A stretch of 64,000 nt of DNA from Diphasiastrum complanatum (GCA_029204225.1 CM055100.1:65622812-65686811); one strand, 5' to 3'. Numbered from the stretch's first letter, positions 1 to 13,313 are shown. Notes: generated by a model not told the origin, from the sequence alone. Program-made: numbers and translations.

Positions 1-23
1 GCAAGGATTTATCATATTAGACT

Positions 24-419
24 TTGTCAGATCTCATGGATCAAGGCTGGGATAGTAAAACAAATAATGAAATAGGACGCAGGATTAAAAAGTCGTCAAC
101 GATTTTCCGTTATCATATCGAAAAACAAATGCTCAGTCTCACATTTAGCTATCAGAGATACAAGAAAATTGAAGGTACATGGCTACCATTGGATCAAGAC
201 TTTGAACTAAATGGTCACTCAAACCGAATGGAGATAAGCATTATCTACAATGAGAAATATTTGACTATGGTTGAGGTGAAAGAGCATTGGAAGCTTGATT
301 TGATCAAAATAGAGCTCATGCTATTACATACCAATCTACCAACATATTTCATATTAATCATCAACGGAAGACTCGTAAGTACTCTATGTTTATTGCCATT
401 TCAAAGTAGTACAAAATAA
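24..419 (+). CDS. Unidentified ORF, 131 aa
   Basis: An open frame near the left window edge. It begins at a TTG, so the true start or exon boundary is unknown, and it may continue from an exon left of the window. The product is mixed-charge with a hydrophobic C-terminal end (residues about 97-120). I recognise no domain. The next kilobase is AT-rich without coding signal. It could be a relic of a transposon gene or chance. Confidence 0.15.
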   Translation: MSDLMDQGWDSKTNNEIGRRIKKSSTIFRYHIEKQMLSLTFSYQRYKKIEGTWLPLDQDFELNGHSNRMEISIIYNEKYLTMVEVKEHWKLDLIKIELMLLHTNLPTYFILIINGRLVSTLCLLPFQSSTK

Positions 420-1804
420 TTGAAAATGACATAATTTACAATTGCACTTTCACTATTATTTGTCGGTCACAGATGAGAAAAAGATAGGAGCTGATAACGT
501 GTTGCAAAGACCTACCTACAACAATCACCATTGTGGAAGAACAATAGCTTCAAATAAAGTTTAGTAAAAATCTGTGTATAGACTCTTTCATTCAATAACT
601 GAAAGCTCAAGTTGGGCATCAGTACATGTATTTTGTGCTCCCAAATTCATAAAATGGAGCAGCACTTGATATACCAATGTATATTTTTCTATCGATTCTA
701 TACATGTGATATTTGTTTTGTGCTATCTATATTTTTCTGATCTTTATTTAATATAATAACATCATGCTTAGCACCATCATCAATAATGAGAGGTTGAAGC
801 CTTGCCCTCACCAGTATGCTTAGGATAATTTCTTGTCTAAACATGTACACTTGGCTTGATGTGTATTCAGAAAGTGTCAACTGCAAGATAGAACATTCAT
901 GTATTAGTAACGACTAAAAAAATCAATAGAATAGAAAAACTAATCACGATTCCAAAACCAAGATTAAACAGAATAAATTACCTTTGAAATATCAACATCC
1001 TCCTGAAGGTTGAACCACTCAAAAAATAACTTTGCAGTATATAAAGTGTACCACCCACAGCTGAATGGATCATTTTCTGCAAAAAAGTTCAGCACACAAT
1101 AAAGCAATTAAAAAACAGAATGAATTAGAATGAAACAAATACATTAGAATACTGATTTCAAAATGCTATTAAGAAAGACAAAATTTACTTCCAAACTGAC
1201 GGTCTACCAGTCAATTGAATGGGGGAACATCTGTTGGAATATATTTACTCAAATATGGCAAGTATTTATCTACATCCTTGTGCGTATTGCTAGCCGAGTT
1301 CATCTTGACACAAAATAATTTAACAACATTATCTACAGATCTCTTAATATAAATCAGGTTTAAACTCTAGAGCTCACTGCAAAATAAGATAGAAAGTCCA
1401 TTAGTTGCAATTCAGAACTATTTCCATTGATAATGCCAATGATAAAGCATTAAATAGCAAGAAGCATTTAACATATCTCACTTGGTATGATAAGAGATGA
1501 GCATGTACTTTGTTGCTGGTGTGAATCCACTAGTCAGACACTGTGACAAAGTGTCGTTATTCTCCTTGAAGGCCTATAGCAAAAAGTTACTGAGCACCAA
1601 CAATTCATTGGATGAATCTCTTGCAATGTCATATTGCAAGAGTGTAATCCCAGACACTATCGCAAGATCACTGATAGAAGCTCGTCTATTTTTTAGATCC
1701 AAACAATCAATAACTCGATAGTTTATACTGAGTCAAGTTCCTCTAATCTAAAATAAAATGGAACTCCAATTCTATCTACAACATCGGCTATGTCACTCTC
1801 AAAT
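420..1804. other. AT-rich stretch without recognised gene
   Basis: Only short ORFs without family resemblance occur here (for example about 700-890 minus and 1497-1721 plus). No repeat termini, RNA genes or clear splice-bounded exons were seen. Confidence 0.4.
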
Positions 1805-2095
1805 TTAAGATAATAATCCGAATCTAAATATGTATAAAAATTTGAAATAGGAAGAGGAGGTGGATGTATCAACAGGAATAACAGGATTATCCAAAATTGA
1901 TGTAGCTATATTTACAGTCATATCTAGTGCAATAGTATCTACATTATCAACGAAATTAGGTTGAGGAGAATTTGTGGTATTGGCCCTCCTAACTTTCTTT
2001 GGGGCTCTCTTGGGGGCTGGCTGCTTCCTAGGCCGCTTGGTAGGGAGGTCTGCTCTATCTAATGGACTAGGTCTGGGAGCAGCCGACTGAGACAT
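1805..2095 (-). CDS. Unidentified basic, Pro-rich ORF, 96 aa
   Basis: The frame starts at an ATG (2095-2093). It encodes a short N-terminus rich in Pro, Lys and Arg (residues about 7-37, with KRPRKQPAPKRAPKKVRR-type basic clusters resembling a nuclear localisation signal), followed by a hydrophilic stretch. The composition is more protein-like than the surrounding DNA, which is why it is listed. No family was recognised and no partner exon was found. It may be a first exon of a gene or transposon protein now decayed. Confidence 0.22.
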   Translation of the reverse strand: MSQSAAPRPSPLDRADLPTKRPRKQPAPKRAPKKVRRANTTNSPQPNFVDNVDTIALDMTVNIATSILDNPVIPVDTSTSSSYFKFLYIFRFGLLS

Positions 2096-2499
2096 GTGTA
2101 ACTTGGAATATCTTTCTCACATCCTCATCAATAGTTGGAAATCCTTAGGCATAATGGTTACTCTCTTAGCATGTATAGCTAACAAAAACGAATCTTCAAA
2201 GAAAAGGCTCATATATTTCTCAATAGCCTCCTGAAGGCACTGAAGCCAAGGGTGTGAACCTGACAAATTGTCCAAGATCATTCCTGGTACTGTACGGTAT
2301 ATCGGACTTGTGCGAGGAAAGTATAATGAGATCAGTCGCTATAGAACAACAGTGCACAAGTGCGATATGCGAAGACACATATGCGAGAATATCGGACATG
2401 TGTACGGGGAAAGCAATATATAGAATAGCAAATAAGAAGGTGGCGCACAAGTGCGATATGCGAACGAAAAAAAAAAAGTAACAAAAATGCCTCATAGTT

Positions 2500-2835
2500 T
2501 GTGAGATATATATCGCAGGTACGCACGTACGCACGTACAAAAGCACGTCTTGTCGCACGTGTGAATTGTCAAATCGTTAAAAAGTGACACGTCCAACCAA
2601 TGAGCTGGCGACACATGTCAAGGTGTCATTTCTCACGTGTGCGATTCTACGTACGAATAGAAAAACAACATGTGTTGTCCATCCAACCAATGAACACCAG
2701 ACACGTGTCTAGATGTCATTTCACACGTGTCCAACTATCACTTCACACGTGCCAAAGCGTGTGGACTAATCGGGAGCTAACACATGTTTGTTGACCGTTG
2801 ACCGCACATGTGAAAAAAATTTGCTATAAAAGACA
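2500..2835 (+). promoter_or_regulatory. Promoter-like block with duplicated G-boxes, CCAAT, W-boxes and TATA
   Basis: CACGTG occurs at about 2556, 2634-2639, 2702-2707, 2724-2729 and 2746-2751. CCAACCAATGA occurs twice about 100 bp apart, each followed by a related ACACRTGTC...GTGTCATTTC segment, so the block contains a roughly 100-bp duplication. TTGACCGTTGACC (double W-box) lies at 2791-2803 and TATAAAA at 2825-2831. The first ATG in good context (ACCATGG) is at 3058. From known plant promoters, G-boxes bind bZIP/bHLH factors and W-boxes bind WRKY factors. Use as a promoter here is inferred. It may be the promoter of a transposon gene. Confidence 0.5.
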
Positions 2836-3057
2836 TGTAACCCGATTAATTTTTTGCTGTATTTTTTTTGGAATTTCACGGCACATCGCTCTTGTGCATG
2901 CGCTTGTGTTGCTTGTAATTTCTTGATCTTTACTTGTGCACAAGTGCAATATCCTGGTTCTATCTGTCATACATATCCCTCTTGTGCGCGCTCTTTACAA
3001 TTTCTTTTTCTCGTATTGTCCCCCTCGCGCACAAGTGCGATATTTGCCATAGTACCA

Positions 3058-4551
3058 TGGCCTCGTCCTCAGGATCTACTCGAGATTTCGGCCTAAGTGC
3101 ATTTCTTACTGAATTTGGGATTAGTGACAACCTAGGCTACTTCCACAACTATTTTGACCATATTTACATATTTTTAAGACTACACAATCCAATACTGAAG
3201 TATTTTATGAACATTATGTTAGATTCAGGGATATACTCAATATACTTGTTATCTCCATAGGTTCACTCTCCTATATGCATTATACTGATCTTGTCCATTT
3301 CTTCTCACTGTTTCAGCAGAGACTAGATAGAATGTTTACTAAATTGTTTGATATGTTTAAAAGCACTTCAATTTGTCCTTACTGCGACAAAAAAATGTCG
3401 ATTTGTTGAATACCAAACTAGTTTCGTACTTTTCATGTTAGTTCAGATCCTGGATGATGAGGAAGTTTCTGCTGTTGATCCTCATATTGCATCATCCTCA
3501 GTTCAATCATCCTTTAAGAATATTAGTCACTTCCTTATCGACACCCCTGATAAGATAGTGATTTTCTTGATGTAAATACTGATGTGCTTCGGGATTCTTT
3601 CATTGGCCAGAATATTACTGTTGATGTCGAATCGATCCCTATAGATGATTCTAAATGTCTCTTTAATTTCCAGTGTATAATATAAATGACGATGTATTTA
3701 TTACTATAGTTGATTTGTGTCAGTTTTTTGACTATCGTGACGATGAGGTGCTATTTTTATTATCCGGCACAATTTCTGAATTCTCCGACTTTGTAGATTT
3801 TGAAAGAGATGACCTTGTTGCTGAAAATGATTATGATGATGAGGATGGACTTATGATCGGTGAACATTTTTTGACGAGGGCGTTATCAAATATTGTTGAG
3901 CATAGACGAGGCATACCATCTGATGAAGAATTCATGGCATTTCAATCCCAGATGGGCTTCCCTCGTCCATCATTAATGCATTTTATAGATGATTCTTCTT
4001 TAGTAGGTGGTCATAATATTGATCATCCTGATTTGGTTGCTGCTGATAATGAAGAATGTGTAAGTGTTTAAACTTCCTTGTATTAGAGTGTTCTTAACTG
4101 CTGAATGTATTATTATTTTTAGCTTATTTTTTTTTTGTAGGATGCTCTCATAATTGATGACTTTGCTGCAAGATGAGGTGGTTACAGACAACATGCATTC
4201 TTGTTCTAGAGGGATAGTGGACTTGGCCACTATCTTAGGCATTTTCTGAAGAATGAGATCTGTATTGCTCATTCAAAACTGAGCCCAGTTGGGGAGACTC
4301 TGATAATGGCAGTTAAAGCTTTATCATTTTATCTAAGAGGACATCAATTTGTTAAGACAAATAAGATCATTTTCGTCAAAAGATCTTATGTTTTGAGCAT
4401 TCTAGGTCTTAGTGATGGGAATGCTCCTTTAAGGAGCTCCCATTATTCATTGTACTCTACTTATATTGAGTTTAGTGAAAATAAGAATAATGCACATCTA
4501 TTAGATAACATTATATCAATTAATTTTGGACTTTGGCAAAATCCAATTTAA
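3058..4551 (+). pseudogene. Unidentified multi-exon gene or transposon-gene relic
   Basis: The first possible exon starts at ATG 3058 (context ACCATGG) and begins MASSSGSTRDFGLSAF. A second open block, 3673-4071, encodes a very acidic 130-aa stretch (FFDYRDDEVLFLLSG, DYDDEDGLMIGEHF). A plausible intron runs from GTAAGT at about 4061 to a T-rich TTTGTAG at 4140. A third open block is 4306-4551 (81 aa). Stops and unclear joins separate the blocks. No domain was recognised. The TATA-bearing block immediately upstream makes a transcription unit plausible. It could be the autonomous gene of an unknown transposon or a host pseudogene. Confidence 0.28.
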
Positions 4552-4589
4552 AAAATGACTTGAGAATTTCGAGACAATGAAACACAATC

Positions 4590-5507
4590 TCAAGAGTTTA
4601 AATTTGCTTTGCATTCACTCACTGACATCATTCGGGCAGCATTGTAAAGAATAAATAGAACAGGCTGCAAGTTCGGAGCAGTTATATTATTCTCTTTCAA
4701 TGGAGTTGCCAGTTTGTAGTAACCCTCAAAAACAGAACAACATACATCATGCATTGCTTTGATGCCTGATTTGCTACCCTCTTTCCTGTTGTGATCTAGA
4801 ATGAGAACAATCACATAGACTTTTGTTGTGGCATGAGAGTTTTCAAACAATGGCGGACCATTGACAAAATGTAATTGAACTCTAAAGACTCCAAGTTATC
4901 AAATATATACAATGTGGGATGCTCCCACAACGAAGAAGGAAGTGTCATGAAACTTGATTCTTCAGCTCCACAATAGATGGCCTCCTCATTTTTCGAAGTT
5001 TTTACTTTGTAGAAGAACTTCCATTTGGTGCTACTAGAGGTTCCAGTTTCATGCTCAGTATTGTGGACGGCAAGATATTTTTGTTTAATATTTTTTGCAG
5101 CTGCTCTCAAGGGCTTAAGTATAACACCAATCAATTTTGAAGTTATACCTTTGTCTTTTCCATAGTGCGCTCTAACCCAATTCCGACAAAAGCCGGGTTG
5201 ATGATATTTGAGAGTTGTTTTATGCTCTCTTTATTGTAGTCCACATCTGAAGGCAAGTCTTCTTCTATAGTAAGCAAATACTGTACAACACTTAGTGCAG
5301 CCATCTCATGAACCATAAGAAGAACTCCTTCATCAATGTGTTTTTCTCTATTTTTCTTCCAAAATACAATTCTCCATTTACAAGCTTCTTTAGGATATGA
5401 TCGCACATGGCATCCGACATATACCTCAAACATCTGAATAACCAAATAGATATCGGTTTGTTTTTTGTCTTCCTCAATTCAATGAGAAGATGATGTGACA
5501 TTGGCAA
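4590..5507 (-). pseudogene. Chain of unidentified minus-strand ORFs
   Basis: Four overlapping or adjacent open frames (5507-5292, 5445-5143, 5134-4811, 4850-4590) read in the same direction with protein-like composition, which suggests one coding sequence broken by frameshifts and stops. Visible stretches include MVIQMFEVYVGCHVRSY near the start and a Cys/His-poor, mixed-charge middle. No catalytic motif was recognised. It lies tail-to-tail with the plus-strand relic at 3058-4551, so both may belong to one decayed transposon. Confidence 0.25.
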
Positions 5508-5773
5508 ATTCTAGTTTTGTTGTGATTTCCACATTTGTCTTGAGTATTTATGATTGAAATGCATTTGTAAGCTAATGTACTTTACTCTCTGTAAACAGGC
5601 CGTACTGAAACTGTCCTCCACACGTGTGAGGCCTCCCATCCATGTTTTTGATCATTTGATCCATTGCTCTTGCTTATATCATAGTGCAAAGCATCTAGAT
5701 CATGATCTAACACCTAGAACTTGATAGATCTTTGGATTAAGCAACCAATAACTCTTAATGATTGATAGTACAA

Positions 5774-6132
5774 TCATATTTGTCCTTTTTCTCTGAAAAT
5801 TGACATGACATAGTTAGAAACACTCTCATCAACTCTTTGATAGCTCAGAAATATTTGATTTCTAAGTGTGAGCAGTCTTGATGTGTTCTTTGCTTCATAA
5901 ACTGTCTTTAGGATATCCCAAGCCTCCTTGGCCGAGTTGCAAGAACTAATTTCTTTTAACACACTTCATTGGACACATTCATTTTGATAAAATGAAGAGC
6001 AATTTTGGATCTCTTCTTGAATGTTTGAGTTGCTTCATTAGGAGCTTCAGGTTCTACTTCAACTCCTAACACAATGTCCATTACATCTTCAAGAACCATG
6101 GATGTCATGTTTTCTTTGAGAAATTTTTTAGT
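5774..6132 (-). pseudogene. gag: Ty1/copia gag (UBN2-type) remnant
   Basis: Reading from about 6132 downwards, the translation gives an N-terminal copia-gag pattern (VMDIVLGVEVEPEAP, then ALHFIKMNV), a stop/frameshift near 5955, and the core AKEAWDILKTVYEAKNTSR, LLTLRNQIFLSYQR. This matches the UBN2 gag family of plant copia elements, whose protein forms the virus-like particle. The frame ends within the gag core and no zinc knuckle, protease or polymerase follows downstream. It is a short truncated copy next to, and opposite to, the plus-strand copia element starting at 6535. Confidence 0.72.
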
Positions 6133-6534
6133 AATGAGAAAAAAGTGGAATTGAATGTGTTGGATCTACTTGAAATGTTGATCCAACCTATTGAAATCTT
6201 GCAACAAAATATGTGAGATCTTGCTCACAACAAATGATCAATCAACATGAATTTAGATCTTGCCTCTATCTAGTGATGAAGCACTCACAACTTCTTCCAC
6301 AAGTTTCAAAGAATCTCACATGCAACTCAAACGCAACTCACTTGTGTGAAATGATGTGGGTATGACCTCAAGAAACTTGTCTCAACAATTCTATCTTTGA
6401 TTGACAACACAAAATGAGAATTTTGTTGACATTGAATAGATGTGTGCTCTCTTTGGCATATCCCTTAAGATGGGGGGCACTTTCTACCTCTTTGACTGTC
6501 TTTCACTCTCTAAAATCAAATCAAATTGAATTAG

Positions 6535-7338
6535 TGTTGGGGATATTCCAACATAGTGTAAATAAATAAATTTGGTTAATAAATGTGTTGAGAGGGCATG
6601 GCTTCCTGCGCATATAAGCCCATGGCCCAATGAGCACACAAGTTAAATGTAAATAGAAATAATAGACTTGGGCCCTTTTGTAATCCAAATAAAACTTGAG
6701 GCCCAAAGTCAAGATTAGAGCTTAGTATTAAACTTTTTTAAAGTTGGGTCCAATTTTGGACTCACATGAATCTTGTGATTTCGTGGACCCTTGGATTGAG
6801 TTGGGTCCAAGATGAATGGATAGGATCAATGTACATATTAGCCAATAGGACTTTGGGGCAAGGGCCTTCCCCTTTTTATAGAAAGGCACCATTTGTACTC
6901 TATTTTCATGCTTATTGAGAAGGAGGAAACTCTACCAAACTTTGGAGAGAAGCATCCTCATTTGCTATTCACTACTTGCTAATGCTTTTTTATTGTACTT
7001 TCTATTTGCTTCTAGTTTACATGTTTTTGGTTGTGATAGTGAATGTTTCTCCATTAGCAAGCATAAGGAGCATTTGAGCTAACCTCCACCCTCACTCCCT
7101 TTCTCTCTTCCCCCCTCTATCTCTTCTACTCTTCCCTTCACATTCTCTCTGAAATCATATGGAATGTTAGTTAGTGGTGTAGAGTTAATGGCGGGTACTG
7201 TTAGTGGTGAGTAGAATTAAGGGAGGAAGTAAAGAAGTATCTAAAAGTTGCATCTTTACATAGTTAGACACCTATCCAGCATTCTAACCCTTGTTGACAG
7301 GCGGAAGGGCTACTACTGTGAAAGATCTACATCCCTAC
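6535..7338 (+). mobile_element. 5' LTR of plus-strand copia element
   Basis: It begins TGTTGGGGATATTCCAACA and ends ...CCCTACA immediately before a primer-binding site, giving the expected TG...CA termini. Inside are CTTTTTATAGAAAG (about 6870, TATA-like) and a C/T-rich leader near 7080-7140, which fits U3-R-U5. About 804 bp. The 5 bp before it are ATTAG. No partner 3' LTR was found in the window, so the element is truncated on its right. Confidence 0.65.
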
Positions 7339-7340
7339 AA

Positions 7341-7358
7341 TGGCGTCGTTGCCAGGGA
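7341..7358 (+). promoter_or_regulatory. Retroelement primer-binding site, tRNA-Asp type
   Basis: TGGCGTCGTTGCCAGGGA differs slightly from the common plant primer site TGGCGCCGTTGCCGGGGA, complementary to a tRNA 3' end. It sits directly after the LTR. The tRNA assignment is from family knowledge and was not tested. Confidence 0.55.
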
Positions 7359-7589
7359 TAGGTTCTCTCTAACTAGTATACCTACCATTTTAGTTATTTC
7401 TTGCCGTTTAGAGTAGTTTTAGGTGGATTTTGGGGCAGGAAGAGTTAGTTTTCTGTTTTCATTGATTTTGGCATGTTAGGCAAAATCAAGCAGCGGGAGG
7501 GCTTGAAACTTTTTTGGTCAGACTTTGAAGTTGACTTAAGACTTCTCTATAAGCTTTTCATTGGGCCTCATTAAGGTGCTACAAGAGCA

Positions 7590-9640
7590 ATTTTTGGCGA
7601 AATGGCAAGATTAGGGAAATTTGTGCTTGGAGAAGCCATTAAATTGGATGGTGTATCCAATTACAGCATTAGGAAATTTAAAATGAAGAGTGTTTTTATG
7701 GAAAAGGAGCTGTGGGACATCGTCACTGGGGTGGAGTTACAACTCTAGCAGACATTCGATAGGTGTTCACATGGAGGAAAATGAGGGGATAGGGCCCTAT
7801 TTCACGTGAATCAAGGAGTTAGAAGACCAGATGACAGCTATTGGAGAACCAATAAGGGATGTTGAGCTTGTTCACACAACTATGAATGGCTTATCTAAAA
7901 ATTTCCAAATGTTCGCAAGCAGCATTGCTTTGAGAGAGAGGCTACCAACATTCGAGAATCTTCACAGTATCTCATTATAAGATAACAGAGGCGAGAAGTC
8001 ATAAAATCTCGACAACCCTCTTCGGAAGAGCAAGCAGTGCTAGCTAAGGGGAAGCATAAATATAAGAAAATCCCCAAGACTCATCAAATGCAGAGGATGA
8101 AGATCAAGATCAAGAAAAAGAAACGTAAGTGTTTCTATTGCCAAAAGCCTAGACATTGGGCAAGAGATTGCCACAAGAGGAAGGTGGATATTAAAAAGGA
8201 CAAGGTGAAGCAGTTCACTAATCTTGCCAAGGAAAATCATGACAGTGACAATGAAGACCAAAGTATGGCATTTGCAACTCACAACACTCCATTGATCACA
8301 CACATTGGTATGTAGATTTTGGAGCAACAAGACATATGACTGGCAACAAGTCGTGGTTTAAAAGGCTGGAGCTTACTAATGACAAAGATAGAGTTGCACA
8401 AGCAAATGTTGATGAGTGCCAAATTCATGGAGTTGGCATAGTGCCTATTCAATTTCCCGATGGACATGTGAAGGTAATTGAAAATGTCTTGTATGTTTCT
8501 AGGCTTCAGAAAAGTTTATTATTTGCTGATACAATGATTAATCACAAGTTGAAGGTAGAGCTCAATAACAAAAAATGTCAAATCAAGGATGTGAAGCAAG
8601 GCTTCAAGGTGATTGATGGCCTTAGGGATAAAACTTGTGGGCTATTCAAGCTGAATGTTGTTGTTATAGAATACAATGCCTTGGCATCAACATCTATATC
8701 ACAAAGTGACCTACGACATAGATGATTGGGGCATTTGAATTTCAAGAGCTTGAGGCTTCTTACTCAAGATGGTAACAAGCCTACCCAATTGGAATGACAA
8801 AGAAGAATCCATTTGCAAACGGTGGGTGTTAGGCAAGTTACACATGGAGAAGTTCAACAAAGAAGGAGCAACGAGTGCTTGAGTTGGTGCACTCTGACCT
8901 ATGTGGGCCAATGAAAGTAATGTCCATTGGCAGAGCATTTTATTTTTTGACCTTTATTGATACTCATGAAAGACCTAGATCTACATGGTTAAACATAAAT
9001 TTGACACATTTGGATGTTTCAAGAGCTTCAAAGCATTGGTGGAAAACCAATCAGGTGCCAAGATGAAGATACTTAGATCTAATCGTGGTGGTGAGTATCG
9101 ATCCACAAATTTTATTGATTTTTGCAAGTAGCATGGCATTAAACAAGAGTTTGCACAACTTGAAATACCTCAACAAAATGGGGTAGCTGAGAGGAAGAAT
9201 CGTACCATTGTCGAGGTTGCTAGGGCAATGATGACACACATGGGCATTATTGACTCTTTTTGGGGTGAAGCCATTGAAATTATTGTGTTCTTGCAAAACA
9301 AAAGTTGATGTACTTATTCACACACTCGAAGAGGCATTCATTGGTAAGAATTTGCTAGGATGGATGGGTTGCGAGTATTTGGATGCCACTTGTATGTTCA
9401 CATGCCCAAGAGTGAATGAGCCAAAATGTAGGTGAAGGCCTTGAAGTGCATCTTTACGAGGTATGTGACAAACTAAGGGGTATAGATGCTATGATCCAGT
9501 TGGACGACGCATGCACATAAGTCGTGATGTATTGTTTGATGAGATCCATAGGTTTGGAGACAAAGAAAAGGACAATGATGAACTGTCCAAGCTTCTCAAT
9601 GAGGATGAAGCAACTCCTCTACATTGAAAATCAAGTCTCC
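7590..9640 (+). pseudogene. gag-pol: Ty1/copia gag-protease-integrase, broken
   Basis: Domains appear in normal copia order with many stops and frameshifts. Gag core lies at about 7600-8020 (EAIKLDGVSNYSI, KELWDIVTGVEL). The CCHC zinc knuckle CFYCQKPRHWARDC is at about 8130-8171. Protease and following segment are at about 8310-8700 (VDFGATRHMTGNKSWF-like, with the usual D-S-G changed). The integrase zinc region and DDE core remnants are at about 8710-9300 (ELVHSDLCGPM, then PQQNGVAERKNRTI). The integrase C-terminal part ends near 9600 (MHISRDVLFDE). Reverse transcriptase and RNase H are absent. The copy is truncated near 9640, so it cannot move on its own. Confidence 0.85.
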
Positions 9641-11759
9641 CAAAATTTGCATTGACATCACATCTTGTTAATCCAACCAAACGAAAAATTGAAATATATA
9701 GTGAACACAAATCCCAAAAATGTAATATTTGCCATTTAAATATGACCATGCCCATTAGAGTTGGTACGCATACACAACAAATACACCGTACTCAAAATGT
9801 CGCTATTCTAAACAAAAAAAAAGTGTTTGCAAATTCTTGGTCATTGTGAGGCCATGAAACCTACTTGCCTTCGATCCATATTGGCTCCACACATGTTTTG
9901 CATACACTCAATACAAAATAATTCTATGGGTAGAAGTGGAGACTTATGCAGAAAAGCATGTGAATCACTTGTCAAACGTAGAATACAAAAATAAACAAAG
10001 TATATGTGCTTGCATGGGATATAGCCCTTTCCTCTTGACACCTATATTTTGAAGTCCTCACATGTACATTTGGGATGTTCTGAAATTGTCACATTATATA
10101 TCTCACCTTTTTTCTTTATTCAAGACACCGAATTCAATACATTGGTCTTTCTTCAACACCATCTCATTGACAATCTTGGCAGACATCTCTAGAGCCCTTG
10201 CTACTCGATCCATCGCCATATGTGATATATGTACTCTTGATGTTGTTGAATTTTTTTTTTTTGTCCAAGGATTTTCGAAAATTCTTGAGTGGGGCCACTA
10301 ACACTTTTTTTACAACTTTCTATACTCTAGGTGCATTCTCTGGGACACTCAACATGGATTGATTAAGTTCCATGTGTGTCTCACATCATCACCATAGAAC
10401 CAAAACATTTGGTTCTTAATTCTAGCTAGGGTTTGTTGACGTCTGAACCTGGTCCTATAGTTGACATCTTAAAGACATGACATCTATCAATATTTACGCT
10501 ATCGAGTTGTCTGGGGAATAATACTCTGTGTATAAAGTCATATTTACTATGTCAGTCAATGGATTCTCACTAGGTCTGACCTCAACTTGGATTAGCATAT
10601 TGTCACCTTCTTCTTTCGTTGCTTGTAGCAAAACAACAGTTCTTGGAATGAAGCCAAAGTGACGACTTGGTGTTGATTTAGTAATGCGACATTGGTCTTT
10701 CATCAAATGAAGCACAAGATTTGTTGATCTAAGTTGGCCCTGTTATAAAAGCTTGATGATTCATATTGAAATGAAAAAACGTTGTTGAAAAAATGTCCCA
10801 AAACTTGCAAGCTAATAGCGCTAACCTTAGAAGAAAGGCGAGAAAGTCATTGATGTGGATACAAAACTTTGTGGTCTTTTGTTGAGCTGGTGGCATAAAT
10901 TCAAGCTATATACTTTGTTGCTACCTCTGGTAAGAACTGAATACACAATATTATAAAAGAATAACAATTGAATTTAAAATACCTCATTATTTACTAGCAG
11001 ACCCCATTATGTAAAATATTTTTATGCATGTCAAATTCCTAAACAACACACAGGCTAATCAATGCATCAATCATAAGTGACTAGTGTCATCACCTGGGTT
11101 TTTGGAGCAATGGGAGCAATGAAGCATGAAAACGTCAATCAACTCCCATAAATAAAATCTCTTTGATCAATAAATCAATAGCACATGTGACTTTAGAATT
11201 ATTTTTCTTTGCATTGTAAGTTAATGCAACAAATAAGACCCTATGAACGCTTGTCAAAATAGAGATATTCGACACAAAAATTTTCAGCATTTTCATTTGT
11301 GCAATTTCAGTAAAAGATGGTTGTTTGAATTTAATTGTGGGAAACTGTTTGGGTTTGATTCATATTCATAACAATTTGATTCTTGGGTCCTACAAAGAAC
11401 CCTATATTTTTAACTAGAAACCATTAGAGGCTTTCTTAAGTGGATTATATGTTTTTGGCTAAGAGTGGGGGCCTACACATCCAAAAGATAGACTCCTTAA
11501 ATACACATGATTCCACTCACAAGATAAATCTCATGCATGAGATTTAGAATTTAATTCTTTCCACTAAAACATGCAGGTCACATTAAAGAGAATATGGTGC
11601 AATATTGTGGGATATTATATTGATTTAGGCATGGTGTTCATGAGTTAAGGTTTAGTTTGAGTGGAGAATTTAGGTGTGAGTTCTAGGGTATAGGATTTCA
11701 TTGAGCTGATAATTTTAAAGGAGACATATTCTTAGTTTGAGATAGAGACTAGCCTATTT
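9641..11759. other. Intergenic AT-rich stretch
   Basis: No gene was recognised. A 73-aa minus-strand ORF at 10494-10715 (contains VVLLQATKEEGDNMLIQVEV) has protein-like composition but no known match in my reading. The rest has only short chance ORFs and no clear LTR partner for the copia element to the left. Confidence 0.35.
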
Positions 11760-12335
<576 letters not shown>

Positions 12336-12512
12336 ACATGTGACACATGTCATGTTGACCAGTCAACCCTTCCTACTTTTTAGGAGGTCAATCCAGCAGA
12401 CTCTCATGAGACCCAGTACCCCCTTGGCCATCTCGTATTTAGTCACTATAACAAATATTTACATTGCAATTTACAATTGTCTCCACAGGCCGGTGACTTA
12501 GCCATTTACAAT

Positions 12513-13313
12513 TTAATAATTACAATTTACCATACATTGGGCAAAGGGATTCAAAGTACATGTGACATCCCTTCCCTCCTCAAATGACATCGTCCTCGAT
12601 GGCAAAGTCTGGATACTGTGCATGCAACCCATGCGCGGTCTCCCAGGTAGCATCACTGAGAGGTCATCCATGCCATGCAACCAAGTACTGAGCAAACAAT
12701 TCCACAATCGTCTATGCCTCCGGTCCAATACTCTCACTGGTCCATGCATCACATCCCCGTGCTCCTGAAACAATACAAGGCCATCAGCCAACAAGTTATC
12801 ACCATCATGTAAAACCTTCTTTAAGCGTGAAACATGAAAAACAGGATGAACCTTACAACCAACAAACAAATCTAATTCATAAGCAATGCTATTAATCTTT
12901 TTAACAATTTTCCAAGGTCCACAGTATCTAGGTGACAACTTATAACACTTCCCTATCATTAGGGTTTTCGAGTCCTTTGGAATCCTGAGAAATACCATAT
13001 CTCCTTTCTCGGACTCTCTTGGCGTACGATCTAGATAAGCATATATCTTTGCCCGATCCATCGCCGCTTTTACATTTTCCTTAGCTAACTCCAACATCTG
13101 TTGCATGTGAGTTAGAAATTCCATAGCACTAGGTGTCTTATGAGACATACCTATAGTAACTGGACTGGCTGGTCTAAAACCATAATTTAGCTCGAAAGGA
13201 CTCATCTTCGTAGATGCATTCTTTTTATCATTATAGGCAAACTCCAACAATGGTAGGTAACGTTCCCATTGCGTTTGCCTTTCACTCACATACGCCCTAA
13301 GCATGTCTTCCAA
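12513..13313 (-). pseudogene. Integrase C-terminal half with chromodomain-like tail
   Basis: It begins at the end of the DDE core (MEDMLRAYVSERQTQWERYLPLLEFAYN), then the GPY/F-type module (GDMVFLRIPKDSK, SPRYCGPWKIVKKI, YELDL, VHPVFHVSRLK). The tail (GPVRVLDRRHRRL onward) corresponds to the chromodomain start of copy 2 but shifts frame after about residue 205. Chromodomains of this group direct insertion to marked chromatin, which is family knowledge. Confidence 0.85.
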
